From positions 38,661 to 90,201 of the forward strand of contig DHHM01000019.1 of assembly GCA_002403305.1 (NCBI GenBank): a stretch of DNA of 51,541 nucleotides. The letters are read 5' to 3'. A program made the translations under genes and the position numbers. Below, one piece after another: positions 33,967 through 42,276 of the stretch. A model generated the notes under the pieces. The model did not search any database, was not told where the DNA came from, and worked only from the letters and a program-made list of their open reading frames with translations. Numbering within the stretch: the first letter of the stretch is position 1; each line of letters opens with the position of its first letter. The stretch is from Bacteroidales bacterium UBA4772. Its GTDB lineage: Bacteria; Bacteroidota; Bacteroidia; Bacteroidales; VadinHA17.

Positions 33967-35718
33967 ATGGAAAGGAAAAGACTTTTTTCGACATTTGTTC
34001 TCACGGCCATAGCCGTGATGATGATACAGGCCCAGGAGGTGAAGGTGCCCCTGCGGTTTGACTTTTACTACAGCTATGAACAGGTGGTTGATGCTCTCAA
34101 GACACTCAACAAGGCATATCCTGAGCTCACCTCCCTCGACCAGGTGGGTAAGAGCGAAGAGGGAAGGATCATATGGGCACTGACGATAAACAATCCGAAG
34201 ACCGGTGACCCGATGTCGAAGCCGGGAGTATATGCCGACGGTAACATTCACGGCAATGAGATACAGGCGGGGGAGGTCTGCCTCTATCTTGCCAACAGGC
34301 TGCTGACAAACTACGGCAAGCTGAAGGAGATAACTGAGGTGGTTGACCGTAACGCATTTTACATTATTCCGGTAGTCAACGTTGACGGCAGAGCCCATTT
34401 CTTTGAGGATGCCAACACCCCCAGCACCAGCCGCGGACTGAGGATACCCATGGATGACGACCGTGACGGGCTCTGTGATGAGGACGGTCCCGAGGATCTC
34501 GACGGCGACGGCAACATATCCACGATGAGGATCAGGGATACGCTGGGCAGGTACCGGAGCGACCCGCAGGATCCGCGGCTGATGATAGCAGTGAAACCCG
34601 GAGAGAAGGGTGAATGGACCAGACTCGGACAGGAGGGCATTGACAACGACGGTGACGGACAGGTGAATGAGGACGGTGAGGGTTACGTCGACGGCAACCG
34701 CAACTGGGGTTTCAACTGGCAGCCACCCTATGTACAGCGCGGGGCAGGCAACTATCCCTTGGAGGGCTCAGGCATCAGAGCCATTGCCGAGTGGATGCTG
34801 GCCAGGCAGAACATCATCCTGGTATTTGCCTTTCACAACAACGGAGGCATGTATCTTCGCGGACCCTCATTCAAGTCGGCCGGCGAGCTGCCCCAGGGAG
34901 ACATCGCGGTGTATGATTACCTCGGGAACAATATTGAGAAAATCGTTCCGGGCTATGAGTACCTGATAAGCTGGAAGGACCTTTACACAACATACGGCGA
35001 CTTTACCGACTTCACCAATAACCTTGTCGGATCATACTCAATGGTGGGTGAGCTCTTCCAGCCGGAGACGGAGACCTATGACGGCTCCTTCAGGAGGAAG
35101 GAGGAGGAGGGAAGGTCACGGTTTGGCGAGGCCTCGGAATCAGAGAGACAGAGGCTCCAGTTCAACGACAGGGTGACGCAGGGAGAGCTCTACAGTGAAT
35201 GGAAGCCCTTTAAACATCCTCTCTATGGCGACGTTGAGCTGGGCGGTTGGGTAAAGCTGAGCTCACGGCTGCCGCATCCCTTCATGCTGCAGGATCTTGT
35301 TCACAGGAATGCTTCGGCAGTGATATTCGCCGCGCGCAACACCCCGAAGATAACCATGGACGTGTTCGAGGTGAAGAAGCTCAACGGCGATCTCTGGAGC
35401 GTCAGGGTGAGGCTGGTGAATGAGGGGGCGATGCCTTCTGTGACCTACGAGACACTCAAGAATAAGCTCTATCCTCCCGATGTGCTCAGCGTATCAGGGC
35501 GCAATGCGAAAGTGATCGGCGGAGGAAAGCTTACCGACATATATACCGGCAAAGTTGACTATAAGGAGTATAAGCCGCAGGTGCAGCTCTGCCAGGTGCC
35601 CGGACTCGGCAAGATCGAGTACCAGTTCCTGGTAAGCGGCAGGGGAGACATAGATGTCAAATTCGTGTCTGTAAAGGCAGGAACGAAAACAGAGACGGTA
35701 GCACTAAAGGAGAAATAA
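33967..35718 (+). CDS. M14 family zinc carboxypeptidase
   Basis: A 583-residue exported metallocarboxypeptidase that removes C-terminal residues from peptides. Signal peptide MERKRLFSTFVLTAIAVMMI then QAQ. Zinc ligands are HGNE (His95, Glu98) and His290 in VFAFHNNGG; Asn/Arg in DGNRNW (244-245) bind the substrate carboxylate; Glu362 in VGELFQPE is the likely general base. Two acidic EF-hand-like loops (MDDDRDGLCDEDG and IDNDGDGQVNEDG) are inserted, as often in Bacteroidota M14 enzymes, and a C-terminal beta-domain of about 180 residues follows. The ribosome-binding site GGAGG overlaps the end of the preceding M14-like gene, so the two are translated together. Confidence 0.88.
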   Translation: MERKRLFSTFVLTAIAVMMIQAQEVKVPLRFDFYYSYEQVVDALKTLNKAYPELTSLDQVGKSEEGRIIWALTINNPKTGDPMSKPGVYADGNIHGNEIQAGEVCLYLANRLLTNYGKLKEITEVVDRNAFYIIPVVNVDGRAHFFEDANTPSTSRGLRIPMDDDRDGLCDEDGPEDLDGDGNISTMRIRDTLGRYRSDPQDPRLMIAVKPGEKGEWTRLGQEGIDNDGDGQVNEDGEGYVDGNRNWGFNWQPPYVQRGAGNYPLEGSGIRAIAEWMLARQNIILVFAFHNNGGMYLRGPSFKSAGELPQGDIAVYDYLGNNIEKIVPGYEYLISWKDLYTTYGDFTDFTNNLVGSYSMVGELFQPETETYDGSFRRKEEEGRSRFGEASESERQRLQFNDRVTQGELYSEWKPFKHPLYGDVELGGWVKLSSRLPHPFMLQDLVHRNASAVIFAARNTPKITMDVFEVKKLNGDLWSVRVRLVNEGAMPSVTYETLKNKLYPPDVLSVSGRNAKVIGGGKLTDIYTGKVDYKEYKPQVQLCQVPGLGKIEYQFLVSGRGDIDVKFVSVKAGTKTETVALKEK

Positions 35719-35801
35719 TTTGCGATTTCAGATTTTCGATTTTCGATTTCAATTCGCAAATCGTAATTCGCACATCGCAAATCCCTACTGCCGACTGAAG
35801 A
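35718..35801. repeat. AT-rich inverted repeat between convergent genes
   Basis: ATTTGCGAT (35718-35726) and ATCGCAAAT (35774-35782) are perfect 9-bp inverted copies, with several TTCGATTT and AATTCG half-copies inside, followed by CTGCCGACTGAAGAC. It may terminate both convergent transcripts. Confidence 0.5.
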
Positions 35802-36551
35802 CTATTTATTGAACCTTTCCGTGACCAGCGGTGGCCACTGAAGGTCGAGCGCCTTTAGCGTCTTCAGCACCACAGTAGCTGTGCCATATAATTTCTGCCA
35901 GTTTTTGTCGGCCGGAACCACGTTCCACGGTATATCATTGCAGCGGTTGAGGACCTTCTCGTATACCTCGAGGTACTCGTCGAACTGTTCCCTGGTGTCC
36001 CAGTCGCCGTCCTTGTGCTTCCAGTGCTTCTCCTTCAACTCAATGCGCTCCATAAGCCGCTCCTTCTGGGTCTCCTTTGATACATTGAGCCAGAACTTAA
36101 GCACTTTCGTGCCGTTATCCTCAAGCATCTTCTCGAAGGCGTTGATGGTCTCATAACGCTTTTCGATGATATCTTCAGGGATATATTTACCAACCGTGGG
36201 TACCAGAATATCCTCATAGTGCGACCTGATGAACACCTGCATCACCCCCTTCGCGGGACAGACCTGGTGGACCCTCCAGAGAAAATCATGTGAATACTCG
36301 AGATCGGTGGGCTTCTTGAAACTGTGCACCTCAACACCGACAGGATTGCAGTATCTGAGCAGTCCCTTCGTGATGCCGTCCTTCCCGGAGGCGTCGGTGC
36401 CCTGCAGAACCACAATCATGCTGTACTTGCCCTGGGCGTACATCTTGTGCTGAAGCTCACCTATCTCCTTCAGCATCTTCTTTGTCTTCTTCCTGATCTC
36501 GTCCTTGTCCCATTTCCCGCTAAAGGTGGGATAATCAGATATTTTCATCAT
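35802..36551 (-). CDS. Polyphosphate kinase 2 family protein
   Basis: A 249-residue cytoplasmic kinase that transfers phosphate between polyphosphate and nucleotides. Walker A is GTDASGKDG (near residue 52), with the downstream lid and Walker B region including FIRSHYEDILV, which corresponds to the family's NRSHYEDV. KFWLNVSKETQKERLMERI and WNVVPADKNW complete the PPK2 order. The DASGKDG form resembles single-domain class III enzymes, which can phosphorylate AMP and ADP, but class cannot be fixed by eye. Start codon is one of two adjacent ATGs. Monocistronic, convergent with the M14 gene. Confidence 0.9.
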   Translation of the reverse strand: MMKISDYPTFSGKWDKDEIRKKTKKMLKEIGELQHKMYAQGKYSMIVVLQGTDASGKDGITKGLLRYCNPVGVEVHSFKKPTDLEYSHDFLWRVHQVCPAKGVMQVFIRSHYEDILVPTVGKYIPEDIIEKRYETINAFEKMLEDNGTKVLKFWLNVSKETQKERLMERIELKEKHWKHKDGDWDTREQFDEYLEVYEKVLNRCNDIPWNVVPADKNWQKLYGTATVVLKTLKALDLQWPPLVTERFNK

Positions 36552-36578
36552 AATTCGGTTTGATTAGCATGGGTGTAA

Positions 36579-36613
36579 AATTAAGAATTAAGAATTAAGA
36601 ATTAAGAATTAAG
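36579..36613. repeat. Five tandem copies of AATTAAG
   Basis: A perfect 7-bp microsatellite (5 x AATTAAG) upstream of the PPK2 start on the minus strand. Copy number could affect promoter spacing. Confidence 0.75.
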
Positions 36614-36641
36614 GAATTTAGGAAGAGAGATGTTGATTTCT

Positions 36642-36880
36642 TCATTTGTATCCGTCGGCCGGTGCCTTCAGCCCCTTCTTATCCAGGGCAAGCACGACCA
36701 ATGCCAGAGTATCAGGCGACTGTTTTCCCTGTGCGTAAGTGAGGTTCTCCCAGCCTCTTCTTATCCAGTCCAGGGCAAGCACGACCAACGCCAGAGTATC
36801 AGGCGACTGTTTTCCCTGAGCGTAAGTGAGGTTCTCCACCTCGTTGTTCTTCAGTGCTCGGTCGGTAGTCGGCCACTTTC
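36642..36880 (-). pseudogene. Unidentified gene tail containing an 87-bp tandem duplication
   Basis: The minus strand reads ALKNNEVENLTYAQGKQSPD then TLALVVLALD, repeats ENLTYAQGKQSPDTLALVVL, and ends KKGLKAPADGYK before a stop. At DNA level two 68-base copies (36683-36750 and 36770-36837) differ at only two positions, 87 bases apart, which is 29 codons and keeps the frame open. No start codon or recognisable domain precedes the first unit; upstream the sequence becomes GACTG-type repeat. I infer the surviving C-terminus of a lost gene with a recent in-frame duplication. Confidence 0.5.
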
Positions 36881-37020
36881 GCCAAAACCTAAGTTAAAAC
36901 TACGGACTTTGTTCGTCGGAGTCGGATGTCGAAGAAGACTTCGGTGGCTAAAAGCAGTCGGCAGTCATGTGAGTCACTCATCTGCTGCTGACTGAAGACT
37001 GTGGACTGCAGACTGAACAC
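36855..37020. repeat. GACTG-rich dispersed repeat cluster
   Basis: Contains GGTCGGTAGTCGGCCACTTTC, a GTCGGAGTCGGATGTCGAAG string and CTGACTGAAGACTGTGGACT, matching the family near 8.4 kb in inverted and direct forms. It occupies the space before the molybdate operon; nothing else was recognised here. Confidence 0.5.
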
Positions 37021-37084
37021 ACAGTGTTTGGAAGCGTTATGCAAAAGATGTACATTTGCCGGACATCAAATAATAATCGTGGAT

Positions 37085-37477
37085 ATGGCAGGACATAAGG
37101 GGCAGCCCTATTATGATATCTTCCTCAGCTACGAGATGTGGCTCGAGACTGTAAGGAAGGAGCGGATTCTTGACGGCGAGGGCTTTGCCCTCCTGCTTGA
37201 CCTTGATAAGACAGGATCGCTCACAGCCTCGGCACGCAACCAGGGCATGAGCTACCGTAAGGCCTGGGGCATACTGCACGATGTGGAGCAACACCTGGGC
37301 TTCAGGCTCGTAAACAAGCGACGCGGCGGGGCCTCCGGCGGCCGCACCATCCTCTCATCTGACGGCAGACAGCTGGTGAGTGCCTACAACAGCCTCCGCC
37401 ATGAGACCGATATTGCTATGAAGAGTATCGCAAAGGTGTTCTTCAACCGTATTAACGAGATAAACGGCAAAAAATGA
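37085..37477 (+). CDS. modE: ModE-like winged-helix regulator (DNA-binding domain only)
   Basis: A 130-residue regulator. After a short lead (DIFLSYEMWLET, LDGEGFALLLDLDKTGSLTA), the LysR/ModE-type helix-turn-helix is LTASARNQGMSYRKAWGILH, followed by GFRLVNKRRGGASGGRTIL-type wing residues, the signature of the molybdate regulator ModE. Full-length ModE carries two C-terminal molybdate-binding TOBE/Mop domains; here the protein ends after the dimerisation helix, so how it senses molybdate is not obvious. ATG at 37085 is chosen; the frame is open upstream to 37001 without family resemblance. It is the first gene of the operon, and its stop overlaps the next start (ATGA). Confidence 0.85.
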   Translation: MAGHKGQPYYDIFLSYEMWLETVRKERILDGEGFALLLDLDKTGSLTASARNQGMSYRKAWGILHDVEQHLGFRLVNKRRGGASGGRTILSSDGRQLVSAYNSLRHETDIAMKSIAKVFFNRINEINGKK

Positions 37478-38427
37478 GGATATTGCAGGCAACAGTGCTT
37501 TCACTGCTCATCACGCTGACAGGTTGTGGCGGCCGGAGCAGCGTCCAGACTCTAACCATATTTCATGCCGGCAGCCTCTCGGTACCGGTGAGGGAGCTGA
37601 GCAAGGCTTTTGAGGAGGCCAACAGCGGTGTCAGGGTTCTCTCCGAGGCGGCCGGCAGCCTCCATTCGGCGAGGAAGATAACCGAGCTCGGGAGGAGCTG
37701 TGACATCATGCTCTCCGCCGACCACTACGTCGTCAGCTCGATGCTGATACCCCGTTATGCCTCGTGGAACATTCACTTTGCCACCAACGAGCTGGTGATA
37801 GCCTTCAGGGATGAATCTGCATATGCCTCCGTCATCAGCGAAGAGAACTGGCCCTCGATACTACTCAGGGAGGATGTCATCATCGGCCGGAGTGACCCTG
37901 ACGCGGACCCGTGCGGATACCGTACCGTCTTCGCCGCCAGGCTGGCAGAAGAATTTTACGGCAGGCCCGGACTGGCCGACTCCCTGCTGGGCAAGGACAC
38001 CGAATACATCAGGCCCAAGGAGGTCGACCTGGTGGCACTGGCAGAGACGGGAGTCATTGACTATATGTTCCAGTACAGGTCGGTTGCCATCCAGCACGGC
38101 CTCAGGTTCCTCGAGCTGCCTGATGAGATCAACCTGTCGTCGCCCTCCATGGCCGACCGATATGCCACCGTCTCCTACATGGTACCCGGTAAGTCTCCCG
38201 GGCAGCGCACGGAGGTGAGGGGCAGTTACATAAGCTACTCGGGCACCGTCACCGACGATGCCCCGCAGAAAGAGCTGGCATTGAAGTTTTTTGCCTTCAT
38301 GCTCAGCGACGAGGGAGCTGCCATCTTCCGGGCGGCAGGACAGGAACCGCTCCGTCCGGCCGTGGCCGACGACCCTGCGGCCGTTCCCGCTCCGCTGCAA
38401 AAGTATCTCTCCCTCTCCTCAGAATGA
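37474..38427 (+). CDS. wtpA: Tungstate/molybdate ABC transporter substrate-binding lipoprotein (WtpA/ModA)
   Basis: A 317-residue lipoprotein that captures molybdate or tungstate outside the membrane. Signal peptide with lipobox LTGC (Cys18). The N-terminal strand IFHAGSLSVPVRELSKAFE is the WtpA/archaeal ModA hallmark (HAGSL.VP) rather than the AAASL of enteric ModA. Later family segments are EAAGSLHSARKI, SADHYVVSSML, GRSDPDADPCGYR and DYMFQYRSVA. Its start overlaps the modE stop by 4 bases; the permease gene begins 11 bases after its stop. Oxyanion preference (Mo or W) cannot be told from sequence alone. Confidence 0.9.
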   Translation: MRILQATVLSLLITLTGCGGRSSVQTLTIFHAGSLSVPVRELSKAFEEANSGVRVLSEAAGSLHSARKITELGRSCDIMLSADHYVVSSMLIPRYASWNIHFATNELVIAFRDESAYASVISEENWPSILLREDVIIGRSDPDADPCGYRTVFAARLAEEFYGRPGLADSLLGKDTEYIRPKEVDLVALAETGVIDYMFQYRSVAIQHGLRFLELPDEINLSSPSMADRYATVSYMVPGKSPGQRTEVRGSYISYSGTVTDDAPQKELALKFFAFMLSDEGAAIFRAAGQEPLRPAVADDPAAVPAPLQKYLSLSSE

Positions 38428-38437
38428 GCCTCTGTCC

Positions 38438-39247
38438 ATGAAAGGTCATACGCTCTTCAACTGGATCTTTACGATACTTGCCTCGCTGGTGTTGCTCTTC
38501 ATCATCGCACCGCTGGCAGGCATGTTCTTCGACTCATCATTCAGTGAGGTGCGGACCACGGCTGCTGACCCCGCCGTCCGCCGGAGCGTCTGGTTCACCC
38601 TTGCCATAGCCTTTGCATCCACACTCTTCTTTGCCGTCGGTGCCGTGCCGCTGGCATGGATCATGGCCAGGAAGAAGTTTCCTCTCAAGAGGGTGGTGCA
38701 GGGTATCATTGACCTGCCCGTGGTGCTGCCTCATACTGCCGCCGGCATAGCACTGCTGGGCTTCATATCGCGTGAGGGAGCGCTGGGAGGAGCGGCACAG
38801 AAAGCCGGCATACTACTGGTGAACAACGGTGCCGGCATAGCCCTCGCCATGGCCTTCGTCAGCCTCCCCTTCCTCATCAACGCCGCCCGCGACGGCTTTG
38901 CGGCCGTGTCTGAGAGGACAGAGAAGGCAGCCCTGACGCTCGGCGCCAGCCAGACACGAATATTCTTCACCGTATCCCTGCCGCAGGCATGGCGTTCCGT
39001 GGTCTCAGGCTTCATCATGATGTTCGCCAGGGGCATGAGCGAATTCGGTGCCGTAGTTATAATCGCATACCATCCCATGATAGCGCCGGTGCTGATCTAT
39101 GACCGGTTCAATACCTATGGCATCAGCGCGGCACGGCCGGCATCAATAATATTCATCCTCGTGGCCCTCCTCTTCTTTGTGCTCTTCAGGGTGCTGGCAA
39201 CGGAGAGGCGCGTCTTGTTCAAAAGGGAGGACGATGCTTCGGACTGA
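38438..39247 (+). CDS. modB: Molybdate/tungstate ABC transporter permease (ModB/WtpB)
   Basis: A 269-residue inner-membrane permease with about six transmembrane helices. The ATG at 38438 opens the first helix (WIFTILASLVLLFIIAPLAG). Family features are LPVVLPHTAAGIALLGF, and the cytoplasmic EAA loop EKAALTLGASQTRIFFTVSL, which docks the ATPase. A final helix (ASIIFILVALLFFVLFRVL) ends the protein. The frame is open upstream to 38291 inside wtpA, which is rejected. It overlaps the ATPase gene by 14 bases. Confidence 0.92.
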   Translation: MKGHTLFNWIFTILASLVLLFIIAPLAGMFFDSSFSEVRTTAADPAVRRSVWFTLAIAFASTLFFAVGAVPLAWIMARKKFPLKRVVQGIIDLPVVLPHTAAGIALLGFISREGALGGAAQKAGILLVNNGAGIALAMAFVSLPFLINAARDGFAAVSERTEKAALTLGASQTRIFFTVSLPQAWRSVVSGFIMMFARGMSEFGAVVIIAYHPMIAPVLIYDRFNTYGISAARPASIIFILVALLFFVLFRVLATERRVLFKREDDASD

Positions 39248-40307
39248 GAAACTGAGCAAACGGATTGACACCTTCTCACTGAGGGATATCTCCATCGAGG
39301 TGGGGAAGGGTGACTATTATGTCCTGCTCGGCCGCTCCGGTGCGGGGAAGACACAGCTGCTGGAGCTCATATGCGGACTGATGAACCCCGACAGGGGAAG
39401 GATATACCTCGAAGGTGAGGATATTACCTACAAGAGGGTGCAGGATAGGGGCATAGGCATGGTCTTCCAGGATCTGAGCCTCTTTCCTCACTACTCGGTA
39501 AAGGATAACATCATGTATCCTCTCAGGGTGAGGAAGATGGATCTGAAGGAGAGGGTTGACAGAGTGCAGCGTGCCGCCGCCGGGATGAACATCACAGACC
39601 TGCTGCTGCGCCGGCCTGACACCCTGTCGGGAGGAGAGAAGCAGAGGGTGGCACTGGCCCGAACGCTGGTGACAGACCCGAAGATACTGCTCCTCGATGA
39701 ACCGATGGCCTCCGTCGATGCCAGCCTGAAGGACAACATCAGAAGATTGCTACGACGCCTGAACAGGAACGGGCAGACCATCATCCACGTCACACACGAC
39801 TTCGGTGAGGCGATCAGCCTCGCCAGCAGGGTGGGAGTGATACATAACGGCAGGATAATACAGGAGGGGACACCGCTGGATGTCTTCAACCACCCGGTGA
39901 ACAGGTTTGTGGCACGCTATGCGGGAATAAAGAACTTCTTCAGGGTCACTTTCATTACCTCGTACAAGAGCGCCTCGGCTATATCCGAAAAGAGGACAAG
40001 GTTCAGGCTGCCGCGCGGTGAGTATCCTTCATCAGGACTGCTCATCATAGGAAGCAGCGAGGTGCTGCTGTCACGGCAGGGAGCCTCCGGGTTCGGGATC
40101 AACAACATACGCGGCGTCATCGATGACATCGTGCCTTCACCGACAGGCTTCGAAATCACCGTCAACGCCGGCGATTACTTCTATGCTGATATCACTCACC
40201 GCGAGATGGAGGAGAGCCGCTTCGTCACCGGGGAGAAGGTCTATGTATCATTTCGCCCTGAATCACTGCGGATAGTGGGTAACGGGGAGGACATAAAAGA
40301 ATACTGA
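39234..40307 (+). CDS. modC: Molybdate/tungstate ABC transporter ATP-binding protein (ModC/WtpC)
   Basis: A 357-residue ATPase that powers the importer. Walker A GRSGAGKTQ, Q-loop VFQDLSLFPH, signature LSGGEKQRVALARTL, Walker B ILLLDEPMASVD and the switch His in IHVTHDFGEA are complete. After about residue 230 a TOBE-type domain follows (NNIRGVIDDIVPSPTGFEITV to YVSFRPESLRI), which in this family binds oxyanion and can inhibit uptake. ATG at 39234 is preceded by GGGAGG and overlaps modB. The moeA gene begins 6 bases after its stop, showing that import and cofactor synthesis share one transcript. Confidence 0.93.
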   Translation: MLRTEKLSKRIDTFSLRDISIEVGKGDYYVLLGRSGAGKTQLLELICGLMNPDRGRIYLEGEDITYKRVQDRGIGMVFQDLSLFPHYSVKDNIMYPLRVRKMDLKERVDRVQRAAAGMNITDLLLRRPDTLSGGEKQRVALARTLVTDPKILLLDEPMASVDASLKDNIRRLLRRLNRNGQTIIHVTHDFGEAISLASRVGVIHNGRIIQEGTPLDVFNHPVNRFVARYAGIKNFFRVTFITSYKSASAISEKRTRFRLPRGEYPSSGLLIIGSSEVLLSRQGASGFGINNIRGVIDDIVPSPTGFEITVNAGDYFYADITHREMEESRFVTGEKVYVSFRPESLRIVGNGEDIKEY

Positions 40308-40313
40308 ACAGTC

Positions 40314-41489
40314 ATGATAACATTTGAGGAAGCTTACAACACGGTAATGGCACATGTTTTCCGCACCGGCACGGAGCAGGTGAAGGTGGGCGATGCCGTC
40401 GGCCGCGCCCTTGCCGCGCCGGTGAAGAGCGACTTGGACATGCCGCCGTGGAACAAGAGTGCCGTTGACGGCTATGCCTGCAGGCATGAGGATTTAGGCA
40501 GTGAACTGAGGGTCCTGGAGACAATAGCAGCGGGGGTACTGCCCCTGAAGGAGGTGACTCCCGGCACCTGCTCGCGCATAATGACAGGCGCTGCCGTACC
40601 GGCAGGTGCCGACTATGTCTTTATGCTCGAGGATACGGAAGAGAGGGAGGGAGGCACGGTGCGCTTTACGGGCCGGGCCGGCAACAGCAACATAGCAAAG
40701 GCTGCGGAGGATCTCAGAAAGGGACAGACAGCCCTCAGGGAGGGACAGTATGTAAGAGCGCAGCATGCAGCCGTTCTGGCTGTCGTCGGTGCCACAGAGG
40801 TGACGGTGAGCTGCAGACCCACAGTGGGTATCATCAGCACCGGCGATGAGCTGGTGGAGCCCGACCGGGTGCCGGAAGGAGCACAGATACGCAACAGCAA
40901 TGCCAGCCAGCTGATGGCCCAGGTGAGCAGGGCAGGGGCATCGGGCAGGTACTACGGTATCGCCCGCGATGAGGAGGCAGCCATAGAGAAGCTCATGAGC
41001 TTGGCACTGAAGGAGAACGATGTGGTGCTTATCTCCGGCGGTGTCTCGTTCGGCGACTTTGACCTGGTACCCGGGGTGATGCGCAGGCTGGGACTGTCGG
41101 TCCACTTTGACCAGGTGGCCATGCAACCCGGAAAACCCCTCACCTTCTGCACGGGAGAGAAGAAGGCGGTGTTCGGCCTTCCCGGAAACCCCGTATCCGT
41201 CTTCGTACAATTCGAGGTGATGGTGAGGCCGTACCTCGACAGGATGGTTGGAGTAACGGCCGAGACGCCCCACATCCTCATGCCGCTGGCAGCAGACTAC
41301 TCGCGCAAGAGGGCAGAAAGGCTTTCATGGATACCCTTCATCGTCACACCCGCGGGTGAGGCCATGCCGGTGGAGTATCACGGTTCAGGACATATATCGG
41401 CACTGCCGGAGGCATGGGGGCTGATCACCATCCCGCGTGGACAGAGCTGGATACAGAAAGGAGAGATGGTAAGTGTTAGACAGATTTAA
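40314..41489 (+). CDS. moeA: Molybdopterin molybdenumtransferase
   Basis: A 391-residue enzyme that inserts molybdate into adenylylated molybdopterin, the last step of basic Moco synthesis. Order of family segments: N-terminal AVGRALAAPVKSDLDMPPWN, SAVDGYA, RIMTGAAVPAGAD, the central MoCF-binding fold GIISTGDELVE, LISGGVSFGDFD, QPGKPLTF and FGLPGNPVSVFV (the nucleotide/MPT loop), and a C-terminal beta domain with SHISAL-type end. The gene lies between the transporter and moaA, whose GTG start overlaps its end by 17 bases. Confidence 0.93.
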   Translation: MITFEEAYNTVMAHVFRTGTEQVKVGDAVGRALAAPVKSDLDMPPWNKSAVDGYACRHEDLGSELRVLETIAAGVLPLKEVTPGTCSRIMTGAAVPAGADYVFMLEDTEEREGGTVRFTGRAGNSNIAKAAEDLRKGQTALREGQYVRAQHAAVLAVVGATEVTVSCRPTVGIISTGDELVEPDRVPEGAQIRNSNASQLMAQVSRAGASGRYYGIARDEEAAIEKLMSLALKENDVVLISGGVSFGDFDLVPGVMRRLGLSVHFDQVAMQPGKPLTFCTGEKKAVFGLPGNPVSVFVQFEVMVRPYLDRMVGVTAETPHILMPLAADYSRKRAERLSWIPFIVTPAGEAMPVEYHGSGHISALPEAWGLITIPRGQSWIQKGEMVSVRQI

Positions 41490-42273
41490 CAGAACGATAA
41501 ACTACCTGCGCATCTCGGTCACCGACCGGTGCAACCTGCGCTGCCGCTACTGCATGCCGGCGGAGGGGGTGAAGCTCATCAGCCATGAGGATATACTCAC
41601 CTATGATGAGATCACCGAATTCACGAGGGTGGCGGTAGCTGCCGGAATAAACAAGGTCAGGGTCACAGGCGGAGAGCCGCTGGTAAGGAAGGGAGTAACA
41701 AACCTGATCGCAATGCTCTCTGACATTGAGGGCATCACCGATCTCTCCATGTCAACAAATGGGATCCTGCTGGCAGATTATGCCGACGGGCTGGCTGAGG
41801 CAGGGCTGATGAGAGTGAACATCAGCCTCGACACCCTCGATGCAGAGAAATACAGGTATGTCACCCGCGGCGGTGATATCAACGCTGTCTTCAGGGGCAT
41901 AGAGGCGGCGCAGAGGGCAGGACTGAGGCCGGTGAAGATCAACTGCGTCATCAAGACCACCCCCGAAGAGGAGGATGCACGTGCTGTTGCCGGCTTCTGC
42001 GTGAAGGAGGGTCTGGAGGTAAGGTTCATCAGGCAGATGGACCTGGCCAAAGGCACCTTCTCCGTCGTCCACGGAGGCACCGGGGGACACTGCGCCCGCT
42101 GCAACAGGCTGCGGCTTACTCCCGAGGGGCTGGTAAAACCATGCCTCTTCAGCGACATAGGCTACAGCATCCGTGAGCTGGGAGCAGAGGAGGCGATAAG
42201 ACTGGCGTTGCTTAACAAGCCGGAAAAAGGAACAGTAAACCACCTTAACGGATTTTACAATATTGGAGGATGA
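41473..42273 (+). CDS. moaA: GTP 3',8-cyclase MoaA, short form
   Basis: First enzyme of molybdopterin synthesis: radical-SAM rearrangement of GTP. The N-terminal cluster CNLRCRYC (Cys20, Cys24, Cys27), TGGEPLVR and NISLDTL are standard. The second cluster is CARCNRLRLTPEG then KPC (Cys207, Cys210, Cys224, spacing 2 and 13), with the GTP-contacting Arg-Leu-Arg, and the C-terminal Gly-Gly tail is kept (NIGG). At 266 residues it is about 60 shorter than usual. The loss falls between FIRQM (residue 189) and Cys207, where typical MoaA has a long linker. The GTG start at 41473 follows a good GGAGAG site. The second start and the in-frame ends suggest a functional compact variant rather than damage. 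Confidence 0.85.
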   Translation: MLDRFNRTINYLRISVTDRCNLRCRYCMPAEGVKLISHEDILTYDEITEFTRVAVAAGINKVRVTGGEPLVRKGVTNLIAMLSDIEGITDLSMSTNGILLADYADGLAEAGLMRVNISLDTLDAEKYRYVTRGGDINAVFRGIEAAQRAGLRPVKINCVIKTTPEEEDARAVAGFCVKEGLEVRFIRQMDLAKGTFSVVHGGTGGHCARCNRLRLTPEGLVKPCLFSDIGYSIRELGAEEAIRLALLNKPEKGTVNHLNGFYNIGG

Positions 42274-42276
42274 ACA

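Noticed and set aside
36642..36839. 87-bp duplication as a CRISPR or attachment-site array
   Set aside because: Only two long units without spacers; the units are open-frame copies of a protein tail.
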